Assembly (NCBI RefSeq): GCF_024168645.1
Contig: NZ_JALJWF010000001.1
Span: 6,327,501 to 6,391,500 of the forward strand
Reading direction: 5' to 3'
DNA: 64,000 bases
Source: Pseudomonas sp. GGS8
GTDB lineage: Bacteria; Pseudomonadota; Gammaproteobacteria; Pseudomonadales; Pseudomonadaceae
The translations under genes were made by a program, and so were the position numbers. Under the pieces are notes generated by a model. That model had not been told where the DNA came from. It ran no database searches and saw nothing but the letters and a program-made list of their open reading frames with translations. Shown piece by piece: positions 40,873 to 50,083 of this stretch. Every line of letters starts with the position of its first letter. Position 1 is the first letter of the stretch.

Positions 40873-40898
40873 GAGCTGCCGAAGACTGCGATCTTTGT
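40869..40898. repeat. REP-like element
   Basis: CGTAGGAGCTGCCGAAGACTGCGATCTTTG is a typical Pseudomonas REP sequence; it sits exactly where the first fragment ends. Confidence 0.6.
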
Positions 40899-40907
40899 TC
40901 AATCTCT

Positions 40908-41171
40908 GAGCAAGGATGCATCATTCGATTACTTTGTGAGCCCCGACCCGGCTATCCCGAATGGTGTACCTCATTTCTCAACGAGCCCGGCAGTGTATGC
41001 ATATGGATTTTCTGGGCTATGTCCCACATTGAAGCAATGCAGATTTACTACGACTTTCTGGATTTCGGAACGTATCGAACCGAGTTTCCAGTGGACTCGG
41101 AGCCCTACCCGGATGCGTGGATAGCGGAGCAGCACGCCTATCTGTCAGCGCTCAAAAACGGACAAGGTTGA
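40908..41171 (+). pseudogene. 5'-truncated gene remnant of unknown function
   Basis: An open frame without a good start reads through GYPEWCTSFLNEPGSVCIWI and FWAMSHIEAMQIYYDFLDFG to end EQHAYLSALKNGQG at 41171. Composition looks like real protein and unlike the longer alternative frame. An ATG at 41019 would give a 50-residue product. It may be the C-terminal part of a lost accessory gene, possibly an immunity-type protein, given its neighbour. Confidence 0.4.
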
Positions 41172-41200
41172 TTGGTAATTTCAAGGATCGAGGACAGGGA

Positions 41201-41824
41201 ATGAGCATTTTCAATCGCATCAAAACCTTCGCAAGTCGCAGCCAAGAGGAGCAAATCGTCGGTTATTCCATACCGGAGTTGAAGTCAGTTTTTACTGAGC
41301 CTTTATCACATCTCACCGAGCCTCTGGCTGACTATCCGCAAGTGGTGTCTTTGGAGGATGTAGGTGTCTCGGCCTATTACTCTGCCTTTTTAATCGGCAA
41401 AGAAGACGCTCATAAATTTTCGACACTCGTCGAATCGAATTTCAGATTCGAGGCTGAGAAGCCATTCAACGACCATCCCGTAGAGCGCTACTCAGACATC
41501 CGAGAAAACGAACACCTGATCTATTTCAAATCCGATGGAGAATTCAATTCCACAACGATCCGGGTGGTGACCAATAGCGTCGTTTTTCTGAACGTCATAC
41601 AGGATGAGAAATTGGCTGTTCCGCCGCCCTGGATAGCGTTCGAGGGATACAACCCTTCCTGGTGGGGAAGCGATATGCAAGGCGCTCAGGGTTACTACAA
41701 CGACAACTACTTCCTCCCCTTCTTCACTCAACTGAGTGATTCAGAAAAGCAGGCGTACTACGCAAGGTTTGAGGCTACGGATGAATGGATAAAAAGCCTG
41801 GAATTGATGCATGACGATGAATGA
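41201..41824 (+). CDS. Uncharacterised accessory protein
   Basis: The 207-residue soluble acidic protein begins MSIFNRIKTFASRSQEEQI and includes SAYYSAFLIGKEDAHKF, PPPWIAFEGYNPSWWGSDMQG and a C-terminal ATDEWIKSLELMHDDE. I recognise no family. AGGACAGGGA precedes the ATG. It lies between gene fragments and the mqo terminator inside the segment bounded by the duplicated terminators, so it may be an orphan immunity-like gene; that is inference from context only. Confidence 0.6.
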   Translation: MSIFNRIKTFASRSQEEQIVGYSIPELKSVFTEPLSHLTEPLADYPQVVSLEDVGVSAYYSAFLIGKEDAHKFSTLVESNFRFEAEKPFNDHPVERYSDIRENEHLIYFKSDGEFNSTTIRVVTNSVVFLNVIQDEKLAVPPPWIAFEGYNPSWWGSDMQGAQGYYNDNYFLPFFTQLSDSEKQAYYARFEATDEWIKSLELMHDDE

Positions 41825-41854
41825 AGCCGTCCTATTCAGGTCTGCTCCGCAGCC

Positions 41855-41882
41855 CAACGGGGGCAAGCCCCCTCGCCACAAA
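41855..41882. repeat. REP-like element
   Basis: AACGGGGGCAAGCCCCCTCGCCACA is the common GGGGGCAAGCCCCC palindrome of Pseudomonas. Confidence 0.6.
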
Positions 41883-41932
41883 AAGCGCGCCAAACTCAGG
41901 TGTTGCGCTACCTGCCAGAGCTGAATCCCAGG

Positions 41933-41982
41933 CACAAAAAAGCCCACTGACCGTCACCGGTTCAGTGGGCTTTTGACAGGGC
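41933..41982. terminator. Terminator of mqo, terminator repeat copy 2
   Basis: A strong stem AAAAGCCCACTGA / TTCAGTGGGCTTTT lies 7 bases past the mqo stop and also ends the convergent accessory gene. It is nearly identical to 40504-40553. Confidence 0.9.
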
Positions 41983-41988
41983 CTCTAG

Positions 41989-43638
41989 TTACAGAGCCAT
42001 ATCCGTCGCAGCATTCTCTTTCACTGCCTTAGGCTTCTCAGCCGGAGCAGCAGGAGCCGCTGCCTGACCAATCACCGGTGGCGGAGTCAGCTCCAGCACC
42101 TTGGCGGTGTAAGCCCACTCTTGAGCCACTTTCTCAGGGCTGTTGTTCAGCTGAGTGCCATAGCTAGGCACGATCTGGTGCAGCTTTTCCTGCCAGGCTG
42201 GGGTGGCAACCTTGTCCTTGAACACTTTCTGCAGCACGGTCAGCATGATCGGTGCGGCAGTCGATGCGCCTGGCGATGCGCCCAGCAAGCCGGCGATGGT
42301 ACCGTCTTGCGAAGCAACGATCTCGGTACCCAACTTCAGCACGCCACCAGCGGCTTCATCACGCTTGATGATTTGCACGCGCTGGCCGGCTTGCCACAGG
42401 CGCCAGTCTTCGGCTTTGGCGTTCGGGAAGTATTCTTTCAGGGCATTGAGGCGGTCTTCGTCAGACAGCATCAGTTGGCCTGCGAGGTACTCGACCAGTG
42501 GGTATTCCTTGATGCCGACGCGGGTCATTGGCCACACGTTGTGTGTGGTGGTGGTGGTCAGCAGGTCCAGGTACGAGCCTTCTTTGAGGAACTTGGTGCT
42601 GAAGGTCGCGAATGGGCCAAACAGGATGACGCGCTTGCCGTCCAGTACACGGGTGTCCAAGTGCGGAACCGACATTGGCGGTGCGCCAACGGAAGCTTTG
42701 CCGTAGGCCTTGGCCAGGTGTTGTTCGGCGATTGCCGGGTTATCGGTGACCAGGAACGAGCCGCCAACCGGGAAGCCTGCGTATTCCTTGGCTTCAGGAA
42801 TGCCGGACTTCTGCAGCAGGTGCAGTGCACCGCCGCCCGCGCCGATGAACACGAACTTGGCGTCGGTTTCGGTTTTGGTGCCGTCTTTCAGGTTTTTGTA
42901 GCTGACGCGCCAGCTGCCGTCTGCGTTCTTGGTGATGTCTTGCACTTCGCTAGACAACTTCAAGTCGAACTTCGGCGTGGTTTGCAGGTGCGCGACGAAC
43001 TGGCGGGTGATCTCGCCAAAGTTCATGTCGTTACCGAGCGGGCTCCAGGTGGCCGCGACTTTCTGGTTCGGGTCACGCCCCTCCATCATCAGCGGAACCC
43101 ACTTCTTGATCACAGCCGGGTCTTCGGAGTACTGCATGCCGGCGAACAGCGGGCTCGCTTGCAGGGCTTCGTAGCGCTTTTTCAGGAACTTGATGTTGTC
43201 ATCGCCCCACACAAAGCTCATGTGCGGAGTGGAGTTGATGAACGAACGCGGGTTCTTCAGCACGCCTTGCTGAACCTGCCAGGCCCAGAACTGACGGGAG
43301 ATCTGGAAGGCTTCGTTGATTTCAACGGCTTTCGTGATCTGAACTTTGCCGTTCTCGTCTTCCGGGGTGTAGTTCAACTCGGCCAGGGCGGAGTGACCGG
43401 TACCGGCGTTGTTCCAGCCGTTGGAGCTTTCCAAGGCGACGCCGTCGAGGCGCTCGACCATTTCCATCGACAAATCGGGTTCCAGCTCATTGAGCCATAC
43501 ACCCAGCGTTGCACTCATGATGCCGCCGCCAATGAGCAGCACATCGACTTTCTTTGCCTCCGCGTAAGCGGACGTGATCCCCATCGACAAAGCCAGCCCC
43601 AGCAGGGCTGTGTTCAGTTTCTTAAACATTTGTAGCAC
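41989..43638 (-). CDS. mqo: Malate:quinone oxidoreductase
   Basis: Mqo is a membrane-associated FAD enzyme oxidising malate to oxaloacetate and passing electrons to the quinone pool. The 549-residue protein has an N-terminal signal-like segment (residues 1-27, ending AYAEA) followed by [24 protein letters not shown] for [53 protein letters not shown] and [12 protein letters not shown]. Its C-terminus has an Ala/Pro-rich tail. AGGTGCTACAA precedes the start. Confidence 0.95.
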   Translation of the reverse strand: MLQMFKKLNTALLGLALSMGITSAYAEAKKVDVLLIGGGIMSATLGVWLNELEPDLSMEMVERLDGVALESSNGWNNAGTGHSALAELNYTPEDENGKVQITKAVEINEAFQISRQFWAWQVQQGVLKNPRSFINSTPHMSFVWGDDNIKFLKKRYEALQASPLFAGMQYSEDPAVIKKWVPLMMEGRDPNQKVAATWSPLGNDMNFGEITRQFVAHLQTTPKFDLKLSSEVQDITKNADGSWRVSYKNLKDGTKTETDAKFVFIGAGGGALHLLQKSGIPEAKEYAGFPVGGSFLVTDNPAIAEQHLAKAYGKASVGAPPMSVPHLDTRVLDGKRVILFGPFATFSTKFLKEGSYLDLLTTTTTHNVWPMTRVGIKEYPLVEYLAGQLMLSDEDRLNALKEYFPNAKAEDWRLWQAGQRVQIIKRDEAAGGVLKLGTEIVASQDGTIAGLLGASPGASTAAPIMLTVLQKVFKDKVATPAWQEKLHQIVPSYGTQLNNSPEKVAQEWAYTAKVLELTPPPVIGQAAAPAAPAEKPKAVKENAATDMAL

Positions 43639-43947
43639 CTATGATAAACGCCATCCGCCCTCAATCCTCAATCATGAGCAACCCAGGTTCACGGGTACGC
43701 AGGCAGCGTGCCGCGGGTTTCTGCATTCAGAAAGATTTGAAGGTGGGCACACAAGGCCGACGTGTCTCCATCGACCTCAGTTATATGTCCCTCGTGCACT
43801 GACTTCTTATCATTATTGGCTCAGCTACTTGAGCGACATTGATTCTGTCGCACGTCTGTGGACGTACGAACCGAATAAGTCAAACCAAGTTAATGCGACA
43901 GAATATCACGCCTCGGCCAGCCTGCGCGCCCGAAAGGACTCAACAGT
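43639..43947. other. Upstream region of mqo
   Basis: No gene is seen. It contains an 11-base inverted repeat (43842-43852 and 43894-43904) discussed separately; the rest should hold the mqo promoter. Confidence 0.5.
43842..43904. promoter_or_regulatory. Widely spaced 11-base inverted repeat
   Basis: ATTCTGTCGCA and TGCGACAGAAT are exact reverse complements separated by 41 bases, upstream of mqo and past the GNAT stop. It may be an operator pair, a hairpin or a mobile-element end. Confidence 0.5.
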
Positions 43948-44658
43948 CTAGGCGGGACGAGGCCCGCGTTCGGCGTTTTTGCTCAAACGATCCAGCACAA
44001 ACGCCTTGGCGTTGCGCGTCATTTGGTCGAGATGCCGATCGCGTTGCTTCTCTGCATCGATCATTGCCCGCTTGCCGTGTTTTTGCAGCAGATACGTATG
44101 TATCTGCCGCACCTCCAAAGAACTGTAGATCGAGGTGACATCCAACAGCCCCATCAGGCCTTCAGTGCCGTGATCACGGGTGTTCATCAGCACCTGAGTG
44201 CCGCGCACGCCCAGCACTTGAAAGCCCATCGACTCGAACCAGGGCACCTTGGCGACGGTGCACGTCAACTCGGCATGGGGGTAGCGACCGAGCATGTCTT
44301 GCAGCATCGCCCGCGCGACACCCTGTCGCCGGTGACTGGCCTGCACCGCCATGTACGCCACGCCGCAGGCCTCGGGATCGTCCTTGACCGGCAGGTACAG
44401 CAAAAACCCGATGACCTTCTCGGGATCTTCATCATCCATGGCGACGATCAACTCGACCGCAATGCCTTTGGCGCCACCGAGCGCTTCCAGGTACAGATGA
44501 ACCTCATAGCCCACCGTGTATTGATAGACGTTGTACAACGGGTTGCTCGGCGCGATGCCTACCATGCTGATGTCGGTCAGATTGTCGACGACCATCTGCA
44601 GAATCTGGCTGTTGATGGGCTCCGGGCAGGGAGTAGCAAAGTGGGTGAGCTGGGGCAT
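43948..44658 (-). CDS. GNAT-family N-acetyltransferase
   Basis: The 236-residue protein has the GNAT core in the middle: KVIGFLLYLPVKDDPEACGVAYMAVQASHRRQGVARAMLQDML (acetyl-CoA motif R-R-Q-G-V-A), then ELTCTVAKVPWFESMGFQV. A C-terminal extension of about 60 residues is Lys/Arg-rich and helical. Substrate unknown. GGAG precedes the start at some distance. Confidence 0.87.
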   Translation of the reverse strand: MPQLTHFATPCPEPINSQILQMVVDNLTDISMVGIAPSNPLYNVYQYTVGYEVHLYLEALGGAKGIAVELIVAMDDEDPEKVIGFLLYLPVKDDPEACGVAYMAVQASHRRQGVARAMLQDMLGRYPHAELTCTVAKVPWFESMGFQVLGVRGTQVLMNTRDHGTEGLMGLLDVTSIYSSLEVRQIHTYLLQKHGKRAMIDAEKQRDRHLDQMTRNAKAFVLDRLSKNAERGPRPA

Positions 44659-44721
44659 TGCGTTTCTGACTCCGGGTTAATTCCTCCGCCATTGTCACAG
44701 ATCGAGCCCCTTGCAGGAAAA

Positions 44722-45291
44722 TCACCGCTCGGGCGCGACGATGCGAAAGCGGATGTTGATGTCGTTGGAGACCACCGTATCGCCCCACTCCCCCTCCCCG
44801 ATCTTGAAGTCACTGCGTTTAAGAATGATGTCGCCATCGAAGATCCCGATGGCCTGCTCCGGCTTCAACAGCACCTCCACCTGCAACTCACGGGTCATGC
44901 CCCTGAGGTTAAGTTTGCCGGTGATCAGAAAGTGCTGATTGCCCAGCGCTTTCACCCGGGTCGATTCAAAGGTCGCCACCGGATAATCCGCTGTGTTGAA
45001 CCAGGCAGGCTTTTGCAGCTCGGCATTGGCATCGCTGCTACCGGCGTCGATGCTGGCAAGGTCGATGGTCATCCTGGCGTGGGCCGCTTCGGGTTTTTTT
45101 GTATCGAAATCGAGTGTGGCGTCGAACTTGCCGAAGGTGCCGTAGACCCTGGAGCCGAACTGGTTATAGGTGAAGGAGATCTTGCTGGCGGTGCTGTTCA
45201 CCCGGGTGTATTCGACGGCGTGGGCGCAGGGCAAGACGCCGATCGTGAGGATGGCGAGCACCGCAGTGAATCGCGGGAATCGAATAGGCAT
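44722..45291 (-). CDS. YceI-family periplasmic lipid-binding protein
   Basis: The 189-residue protein has a signal peptide (cleaved near PCAHA) and a lipocalin-like YceI barrel: EYTRVNSTASKISFTYNQFGSRVYGTFGKFDATLDFDT, ARMTIDLASIDAGSSDANAELQ, PAWFNTADYPVATFESTRV, ITGKLNLRGMTRELQVEV. YceI proteins bind isoprenoid or amphiphilic lipids. The GTFG.F/FNTADYP motifs are characteristic. GGAGAATTCC precedes the start. Confidence 0.93.
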   Translation of the reverse strand: MPIRFPRFTAVLAILTIGVLPCAHAVEYTRVNSTASKISFTYNQFGSRVYGTFGKFDATLDFDTKKPEAAHARMTIDLASIDAGSSDANAELQKPAWFNTADYPVATFESTRVKALGNQHFLITGKLNLRGMTRELQVEVLLKPEQAIGIFDGDIILKRSDFKIGEGEWGDTVVSNDINIRFRIVAPER

Positions 45292-45522
45292 GGAATTCTC
45301 CGGGTAGAACGCCCTTCAGGGATTAAAGTGCCGCACCCATGTGGCTGCGATAGCAGGACTTAAGCAAATATTCGATGGTTATTCCAGCTCAGCAGAGCCC
45401 CTGTTCCCACAGAGCCCATCCCCTAGGCCTTTGAACTCGCCGGAAAGCCCGATGCGCCTAAAGTTGTGTTCTCGGCCGCCGACTCCTTTTTATTAAGTCC
45501 TCTTACGAAGGACCGTAAAGTA

Positions 45523-46161
45523 GTGAACCTACAGCGTGAAATTGACGAGGTTTTCGGAGGAAAAGCCTTCGAACGGCCACTGTTCTATTGCTACCCGGGA
45601 GGTTTGCGATTCAGCCTTTCTGAAAAGGGAACTGCCATTGAACAGTTTCTCCTGGCGCTTCAAAAAGCACGATGCATTTGCGATGACATATTCCCCGAGG
45701 GGGGATCGCTCGTTGTCTGTCTTCGTGTTCGTTCTGGAACAAATCCATTTGCACACCGGCCTGCTCTAGCGGAGCTTCGGGCGGCCGGTATCAAGATCCC
45801 CTCGAATCATTGCCGATGGCGTCACCCCATTCCTCCGGACGATTGGTTTGATGAAAATGAAGAAGAGCATTGGGCAAATGTCGCCTTTCATGCACCCTTG
45901 TCGCTACTTCAGAACTTTCTATGGTGTGCATTGGCGAAGGACTTTGGAGACATTCGGCCCCGCCCGTTTTGTGACATCTACTTTTTCAACCTGAACCTGC
46001 AGGTTATGGCATTTCCCTACGATGATCGCGGCATGGATGTCGTCGGTCCGAACAGGACTGCCCTGGCGCAGCTGTATCAGAGACATCAGCGTTTTTTACT
46101 AACCCATGATCGGCCAGTGATGGATGAGGTATTCGAAGTCCAGGAACCCCATCGTAGATAA
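45523..46161 (+). CDS. DUF3885-domain protein
   Basis: With a GTG start at 45523 (AAGGA upstream) the 212-residue protein reads MNLQREIDEVFGGKAFERPLF, then FCDIYFFNLNLQVMAFPYDDRGMDVVG and LYQRHQRFLLTHDRPVMDEVF, which are characteristic of DUF3885. A GTG at 45466 is an alternative start. DUF3885 proteins are often found as orphans near toxin/immunity loci; function is unknown. No toxin gene is recognisable next door. Confidence 0.8.
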   Translation: MNLQREIDEVFGGKAFERPLFYCYPGGLRFSLSEKGTAIEQFLLALQKARCICDDIFPEGGSLVVCLRVRSGTNPFAHRPALAELRAAGIKIPSNHCRWRHPIPPDDWFDENEEEHWANVAFHAPLSLLQNFLWCALAKDFGDIRPRPFCDIYFFNLNLQVMAFPYDDRGMDVVGPNRTALAQLYQRHQRFLLTHDRPVMDEVFEVQEPHRR

Positions 46162-46252
46162 CGCTGACAACGATGCCAGAACTCCGAGATTTGGGCCCGA
46201 TGGGGCGTACAACAGACTCAGCCCAAACTGCTCTTCGGTAAAGGAAAGTGCA

Positions 46253-46624
46253 ATGCCACCACTGATATGGGATCCGTTTGACCTTTTCAACGCACTTGGG
46301 GTTGTTCCTTCTGAGGGAGAGTCCGGGATCTCACATCAGTACATCGTCGAACAGGGCGCTGTCAGACTGCAATTGACCATTTGGCAATTTGATTGCGATG
46401 TTGAAGTCCAGCTGTGGGCGGCTCCGCTACCAAACCCAATAGTGCGGTACTCAATGCTCGATTGCCCGGGTATACGCGTCGTTGACGATAAACGTGGTCG
46501 TTTTTTAGAGTTCGCTGCGTCTAATACCTTCTCGGGTCGCTACGACGGCTATTCAGTCATTCCTTATGGCTTAAGGCTCTGGATTGATCCGCAAATTTTT
46601 CTTGAGCCATTCACCTACTCGTGA
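46253..46624 (+). CDS. Uncharacterised accessory protein
   Basis: The 123-residue soluble protein begins MPPLIWDPFDLFNALG and has a beta-rich middle (AVRLQLTIWQFDCDVEVQLW) and C-terminus (YGLRLWIDPQIFLEPF). AAAGGAAAGTGCA precedes the ATG, which decides the start against a longer upstream frame. I do not recognise it. It follows DUF3885 in the same direction by about 90 bases and may be a second immunity-like gene. Confidence 0.6.
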   Translation: MPPLIWDPFDLFNALGVVPSEGESGISHQYIVEQGAVRLQLTIWQFDCDVEVQLWAAPLPNPIVRYSMLDCPGIRVVDDKRGRFLEFAASNTFSGRYDGYSVIPYGLRLWIDPQIFLEPFTYS

Positions 46625-46781
46625 TTAGTGCTCCCACGTCTTTACCCGCCCCACCATTGCTGGATAATGGCACCCCGCCACAATCAGGCCCTGACCTTGA
46701 TTTCTCAAGGTTTTGTATTGCTACAGCCTGACAGTCACCTTCAAGGATGGACGATCGGCTACGGAACAAGGAGTCAGCACC

Positions 46782-47543
46782 GTGATATCTCAGCAAAATC
46801 CAGCACTATCGCTCACCCGCACCCAGAAACTCACCTCATTGATCACCCGTGGCATGGCAGGCCTCAGCGTCGTACTGGGCGCCATGTGGACGTTAATCAC
46901 CTATGCCGTGCCGGACCCGAGTGTGTTCGGTTTCAGCTTCATCAGCTGGAAAAACGTGGTGCTGTTGGTGAGTGCATTTATGTTTCTGGGAGCCATTTCC
47001 ATCGGCTGGCAGATTCGTAACTTCACGCCGATGCTGCGAGGTGCAATGCAGTTTTTCATGGTCGCTGGCTTGTCTTTCGGCTTCTTCATCCTGGGCACCG
47101 AATACGCCAAGCCCTCTTTCGAATTCGCCAAACTCCAAGCCAAGATCGTCGAAAACGAAGGTAACAACCTGCTCGGCAAACGTATGGAAGTGCTGGATAA
47201 CATTCGCATCGAACTGGAGGGTTGCGAGAACATCGGCCGCCTGCCCACCTGCACGTTTGAAATGACCAATCTGAACGTGGACCGCAGCTTTCGCTTCGAC
47301 GACGGCACCCGGCTATTCGACGAGTCTGGTGGCCCGCTGAAGTTCGAGTCGATCCGGGTGGGCCAGGTCGAGGACAACGCCTGGTTGCGCTTTCAGCTGA
47401 TTCGCAACGTACCGACACGCGTTACGCTGATCTTCCAGCAGAGCAACAGCAAGCTCAGCAAAACACCAGCGATCAAGTTGGTGTTTCGGGATGGGAATGA
47501 TGAGACGCTTACCGTCAAATTCAGTGAAGTTGTAATGCGCTAG
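46782..47543 (+). CDS. Uncharacterised inner-membrane protein
   Basis: With a GTG start (AAGGAGTCAGCACC upstream) the 253-residue protein has three hydrophobic segments near 23-45, 55-77 and 82-105 (MQFFMVAGLSFGFFILGTEYAK) and then a soluble C-terminal domain of about 140 residues with several beta-strands (LPTCTFEMTNLNVDRSFRFDDG, VTLIFQQS). The orientation of that domain is not clear. No family recognised. Confidence 0.65.
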   Translation: MISQQNPALSLTRTQKLTSLITRGMAGLSVVLGAMWTLITYAVPDPSVFGFSFISWKNVVLLVSAFMFLGAISIGWQIRNFTPMLRGAMQFFMVAGLSFGFFILGTEYAKPSFEFAKLQAKIVENEGNNLLGKRMEVLDNIRIELEGCENIGRLPTCTFEMTNLNVDRSFRFDDGTRLFDESGGPLKFESIRVGQVEDNAWLRFQLIRNVPTRVTLIFQQSNSKLSKTPAIKLVFRDGNDETLTVKFSEVVMR

Positions 47544-47663
47544 GTGCTGGAACAGGGCTCTTTCTTGGTTTCTTCAAACTACGCGACTATCCACGTTATG
47601 CCATTCCAGCCCAGACGCACTACAGATCGCATCACAACTTAAGAATTCGTCTGTAGGGGCTGG

Positions 47664-49040
47664 CTACGTATAAGCCCCAACCATCCACTTCACTTTCTCC
47701 AGCGCCTCTCTAAGCGCCCCCATCTCCACCGAGCCCAACGCCAGGCGAAATGCATGCGGAACGTTGGCCGAAGTGGCAAAGGGTTCGGCGGTTGAAACCG
47801 AGACATTTTCCCGCTGCAGTGCCATGGCAATCTGATCGGCCCGTGCGTCTTCCGACAACGGCAGCCAAAGAAAATAGGACGATGGATGGCCAATACAGCG
47901 CAGCCCCGTCAGCACCTCGCTGGCCATCGCTTGCCGTGCCTGCGCGTCCCGGCGCTTTTCGGCTTCCAGTTGCATGACCGTGCCGTCGTCGAGCCATGCG
48001 GTGGCAATCGCCGTCATTACCCCCGGTGTATTCCAGGTGGTTGCCTTGATCGTGCGTTCCAGCGCGGGCACGTTCTGCAGGGGGGCGACGACGAAGCCTA
48101 CGCGCAGCCCGGTGGCCACGCTTTTGGACAGCCCTGACACGTAAACCGTCCGCTCGGGGGCGAGTACCGCCAGCGGTGCGGGGGGATTCTCCGCGAGGAA
48201 GGCGTAAGCAGCGTCTTCAATGATCAGCAGCCCATGCTCGCGCGCAATCGTCACCAGGTATTCGCGTTGCTCGGCACTCATCACCCAGCCCAGCGGATTG
48301 TGCAGGGTCGGCATCGTGTACACGGCCCGCACGCGTCGATGGCGGCACAGGCTTTCCAGCGCCTGCAGATCAGGCCCGTGATCGAGCACCGCAATGGGCA
48401 CGATTTCAAGGTGCAGTGTGTCGGCCAGGGCTTTGAACCCCGGATAGGTCAACGCGTCCGCGGCAATCACGTCACCGGGTTGCAACAGCGCCATCATCGT
48501 CACCGCCAGCCCTTGCTGGGCACCGGTGACGATCAGCACTTGCTCAGCCTCAACCGTCAGACCGCGAACGCGCAAATGGCGCGCCACGGCGGCGCGTTCA
48601 TGCGGGCGTCCTGCGTGTGGCTGGTAGCGCAGCAACGCTTCCAGATCGCCGGCCGAGGCAAGTTGGCGCAGGGCATTGCGCAACAGTTCGGCCTGCCCGG
48701 GAAGTGCTGGATAGTTGAAGTTCAGGTCGGTCATGCCGGCGGCAACGCTGTGTTGGTCGATAGCCTGGTTGGGCGACCACGAGGTTTCCCTGACAAACGT
48801 CCCCCGCCCCGTCTCCCCACTGACCAGGCCCATGGCTTCCAGCTCTGCATAGACCCGGCTTGCCGTCACCAGCGCCAGGCCTTCCGTTGTCGCCAACTGA
48901 CGGTGCGTCGGCAGGCGCGTGCCCGGCAACAGGCGTCCAGAGCGGATATCCGCCGCCAATGCATCCACCAGAGATTTGTAGCGGGAACGAGGCATGCGCA
49001 AGTGTATCCATGACAATATTTTGATTGTATTAAGTTTCAT
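47664..49040 (-). CDS. MocR-family regulator (GntR DNA-binding plus aminotransferase-like domain)
   Basis: The protein (458 residues from 49040) has an N-terminal GntR winged helix (YKSLVDALAADIRSGRLLPGTRLPTHRQLATTEGLALVTASRVY) and a C-terminal aminotransferase-like domain binding PLP, with the lysine in YVSGLSKSVATGLRVGFVV. MocR proteins usually control the divergent gene, here the EamA exporter. The start is ambiguous: ATG at 49040 has AAGG upstream; ATG at 48995 would give 443 residues. Confidence 0.87.
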   Translation of the reverse strand: MKLNTIKILSWIHLRMPRSRYKSLVDALAADIRSGRLLPGTRLPTHRQLATTEGLALVTASRVYAELEAMGLVSGETGRGTFVRETSWSPNQAIDQHSVAAGMTDLNFNYPALPGQAELLRNALRQLASAGDLEALLRYQPHAGRPHERAAVARHLRVRGLTVEAEQVLIVTGAQQGLAVTMMALLQPGDVIAADALTYPGFKALADTLHLEIVPIAVLDHGPDLQALESLCRHRRVRAVYTMPTLHNPLGWVMSAEQREYLVTIAREHGLLIIEDAAYAFLAENPPAPLAVLAPERTVYVSGLSKSVATGLRVGFVVAPLQNVPALERTIKATTWNTPGVMTAIATAWLDDGTVMQLEAEKRRDAQARQAMASEVLTGLRCIGHPSSYFLWLPLSEDARADQIAMALQRENVSVSTAEPFATSANVPHAFRLALGSVEMGALREALEKVKWMVGAYT

Positions 49041-49083
49041 CCATACGATGCCTTCCATGCAACCTGGCATGAAGGGATCCTCA

Positions 49084-49980
49084 ATGGAACGCACATCGAA
49101 CCTGCAACACCACACTACGGAAACGACCGGGAGCGGATGGCTCAACGGTTTTATCGGCGTGCTCATCTTCAGCGGCTCGCTGCCGGCGACACGGGTGGCC
49201 GTTCTGCAGTTCGACCCGGTTTTCCTGACGGTCGCCCGGGCCAGTATCGCTGCCATTGTGGCGCTGTGCATGCTGCTGCTGTTCAAGGAAAAACGCCCGG
49301 CCAGCAATCAGCTGCTCTCCCTGGCAATCGTGGCCCTGGGCGTTGTATTGGGGTTTCCGTTGCTAACCGCACTGGCCCTGCAATATGTAACGTCTGCGCA
49401 CTCCATCGTCTTCGTTGGCCTGCTGCCGCTCGCCACCGCAGCGTTCGGGGTCTGGCGCGGTGGCGAGCGGCCCCGGCCGGTGTTCTGGTTCTTCTCGGTG
49501 CTGGGCAGCCTGCTGGTGGTGGGGTTTGCCGTCTCCCAGGGCCTGACGGCTTCTCCCGCGGGGGACATTCTGATGTTGCTGGCCATCCTGGCGTGCGGGT
49601 TGGGTTATGCCGAAGGTGCGAAGCTTTCAAAGACACTGGGAGGCTGGCAGGTGATTTCCTGGGCGCTGATGCTGTCGCTGCCCGTCATGGCCCCGCTGAC
49701 CTGGTTGTTGGCCCCGCCTTCGCTCTCGGCAATCACTCCGCCCGCGTGGTTGAGCCTGGCTTACGTCTCGCTGTTCAGCATGTTGATTGGCTTTGTGTTC
49801 TGGTATCGCGGCCTGGCTCAGGGCGGGATTGCCGCCGTCGGCCAGCTTCAGTTGCTGCAGCCGTTTTTCGGCCTGGCATTGGCGGCCACGCTGCTGCACG
49901 AGCAGGTCAGCCTTGGCATGCTGGGGGTGACCGTGGCGGTGATTATTTGCGTGGCCGGGGCACGAAAATTCTCGAAATAG
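49084..49980 (+). CDS. EamA/DMT-family transporter
   Basis: The 298-residue protein has about ten membrane helices in two EamA repeats: NGFIGVLIFSGSLPATRVAV, FLTVARASIAAIVALCMLLLF, and in the second half LSLAYVSLFSMLIGFVFWYRGLAQGGIAAVGQLQLLQPFFGLALAATLL. These drug/metabolite transporters export amino acids or other metabolites. The start at 49084 follows AAGGGATCC. It is divergent from the MocR regulator. Confidence 0.88.
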   Translation: MERTSNLQHHTTETTGSGWLNGFIGVLIFSGSLPATRVAVLQFDPVFLTVARASIAAIVALCMLLLFKEKRPASNQLLSLAIVALGVVLGFPLLTALALQYVTSAHSIVFVGLLPLATAAFGVWRGGERPRPVFWFFSVLGSLLVVGFAVSQGLTASPAGDILMLLAILACGLGYAEGAKLSKTLGGWQVISWALMLSLPVMAPLTWLLAPPSLSAITPPAWLSLAYVSLFSMLIGFVFWYRGLAQGGIAAVGQLQLLQPFFGLALAATLLHEQVSLGMLGVTVAVIICVAGARKFSK

Positions 49981-50031
49981 ACGGCTCGCGTGGCGAAAAA
50001 AATCAAGCTGAAATCACCAGTCGTGCAACAG

Positions 50032-50070
50032 AAAGCCCCTGGTCGGGAAACCGGCCAGGGGCTTTTTTGT
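50032..50070. terminator. Bidirectional terminator
   Basis: AAAGCCCCTGG and CCAGGGGCTTTTTT pair around TCGGGAAACCGG between the EamA gene and the MBL gene on the opposite strand. Confidence 0.9.
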
Positions 50071-50083
50071 AGCGACCAGACCA

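Noticed and set aside
42121..43635. A 504-residue open frame on the plus strand over mqo
   Set aside because: It lies wholly antisense to mqo, has no family features and reflects high GC in the third codon position.
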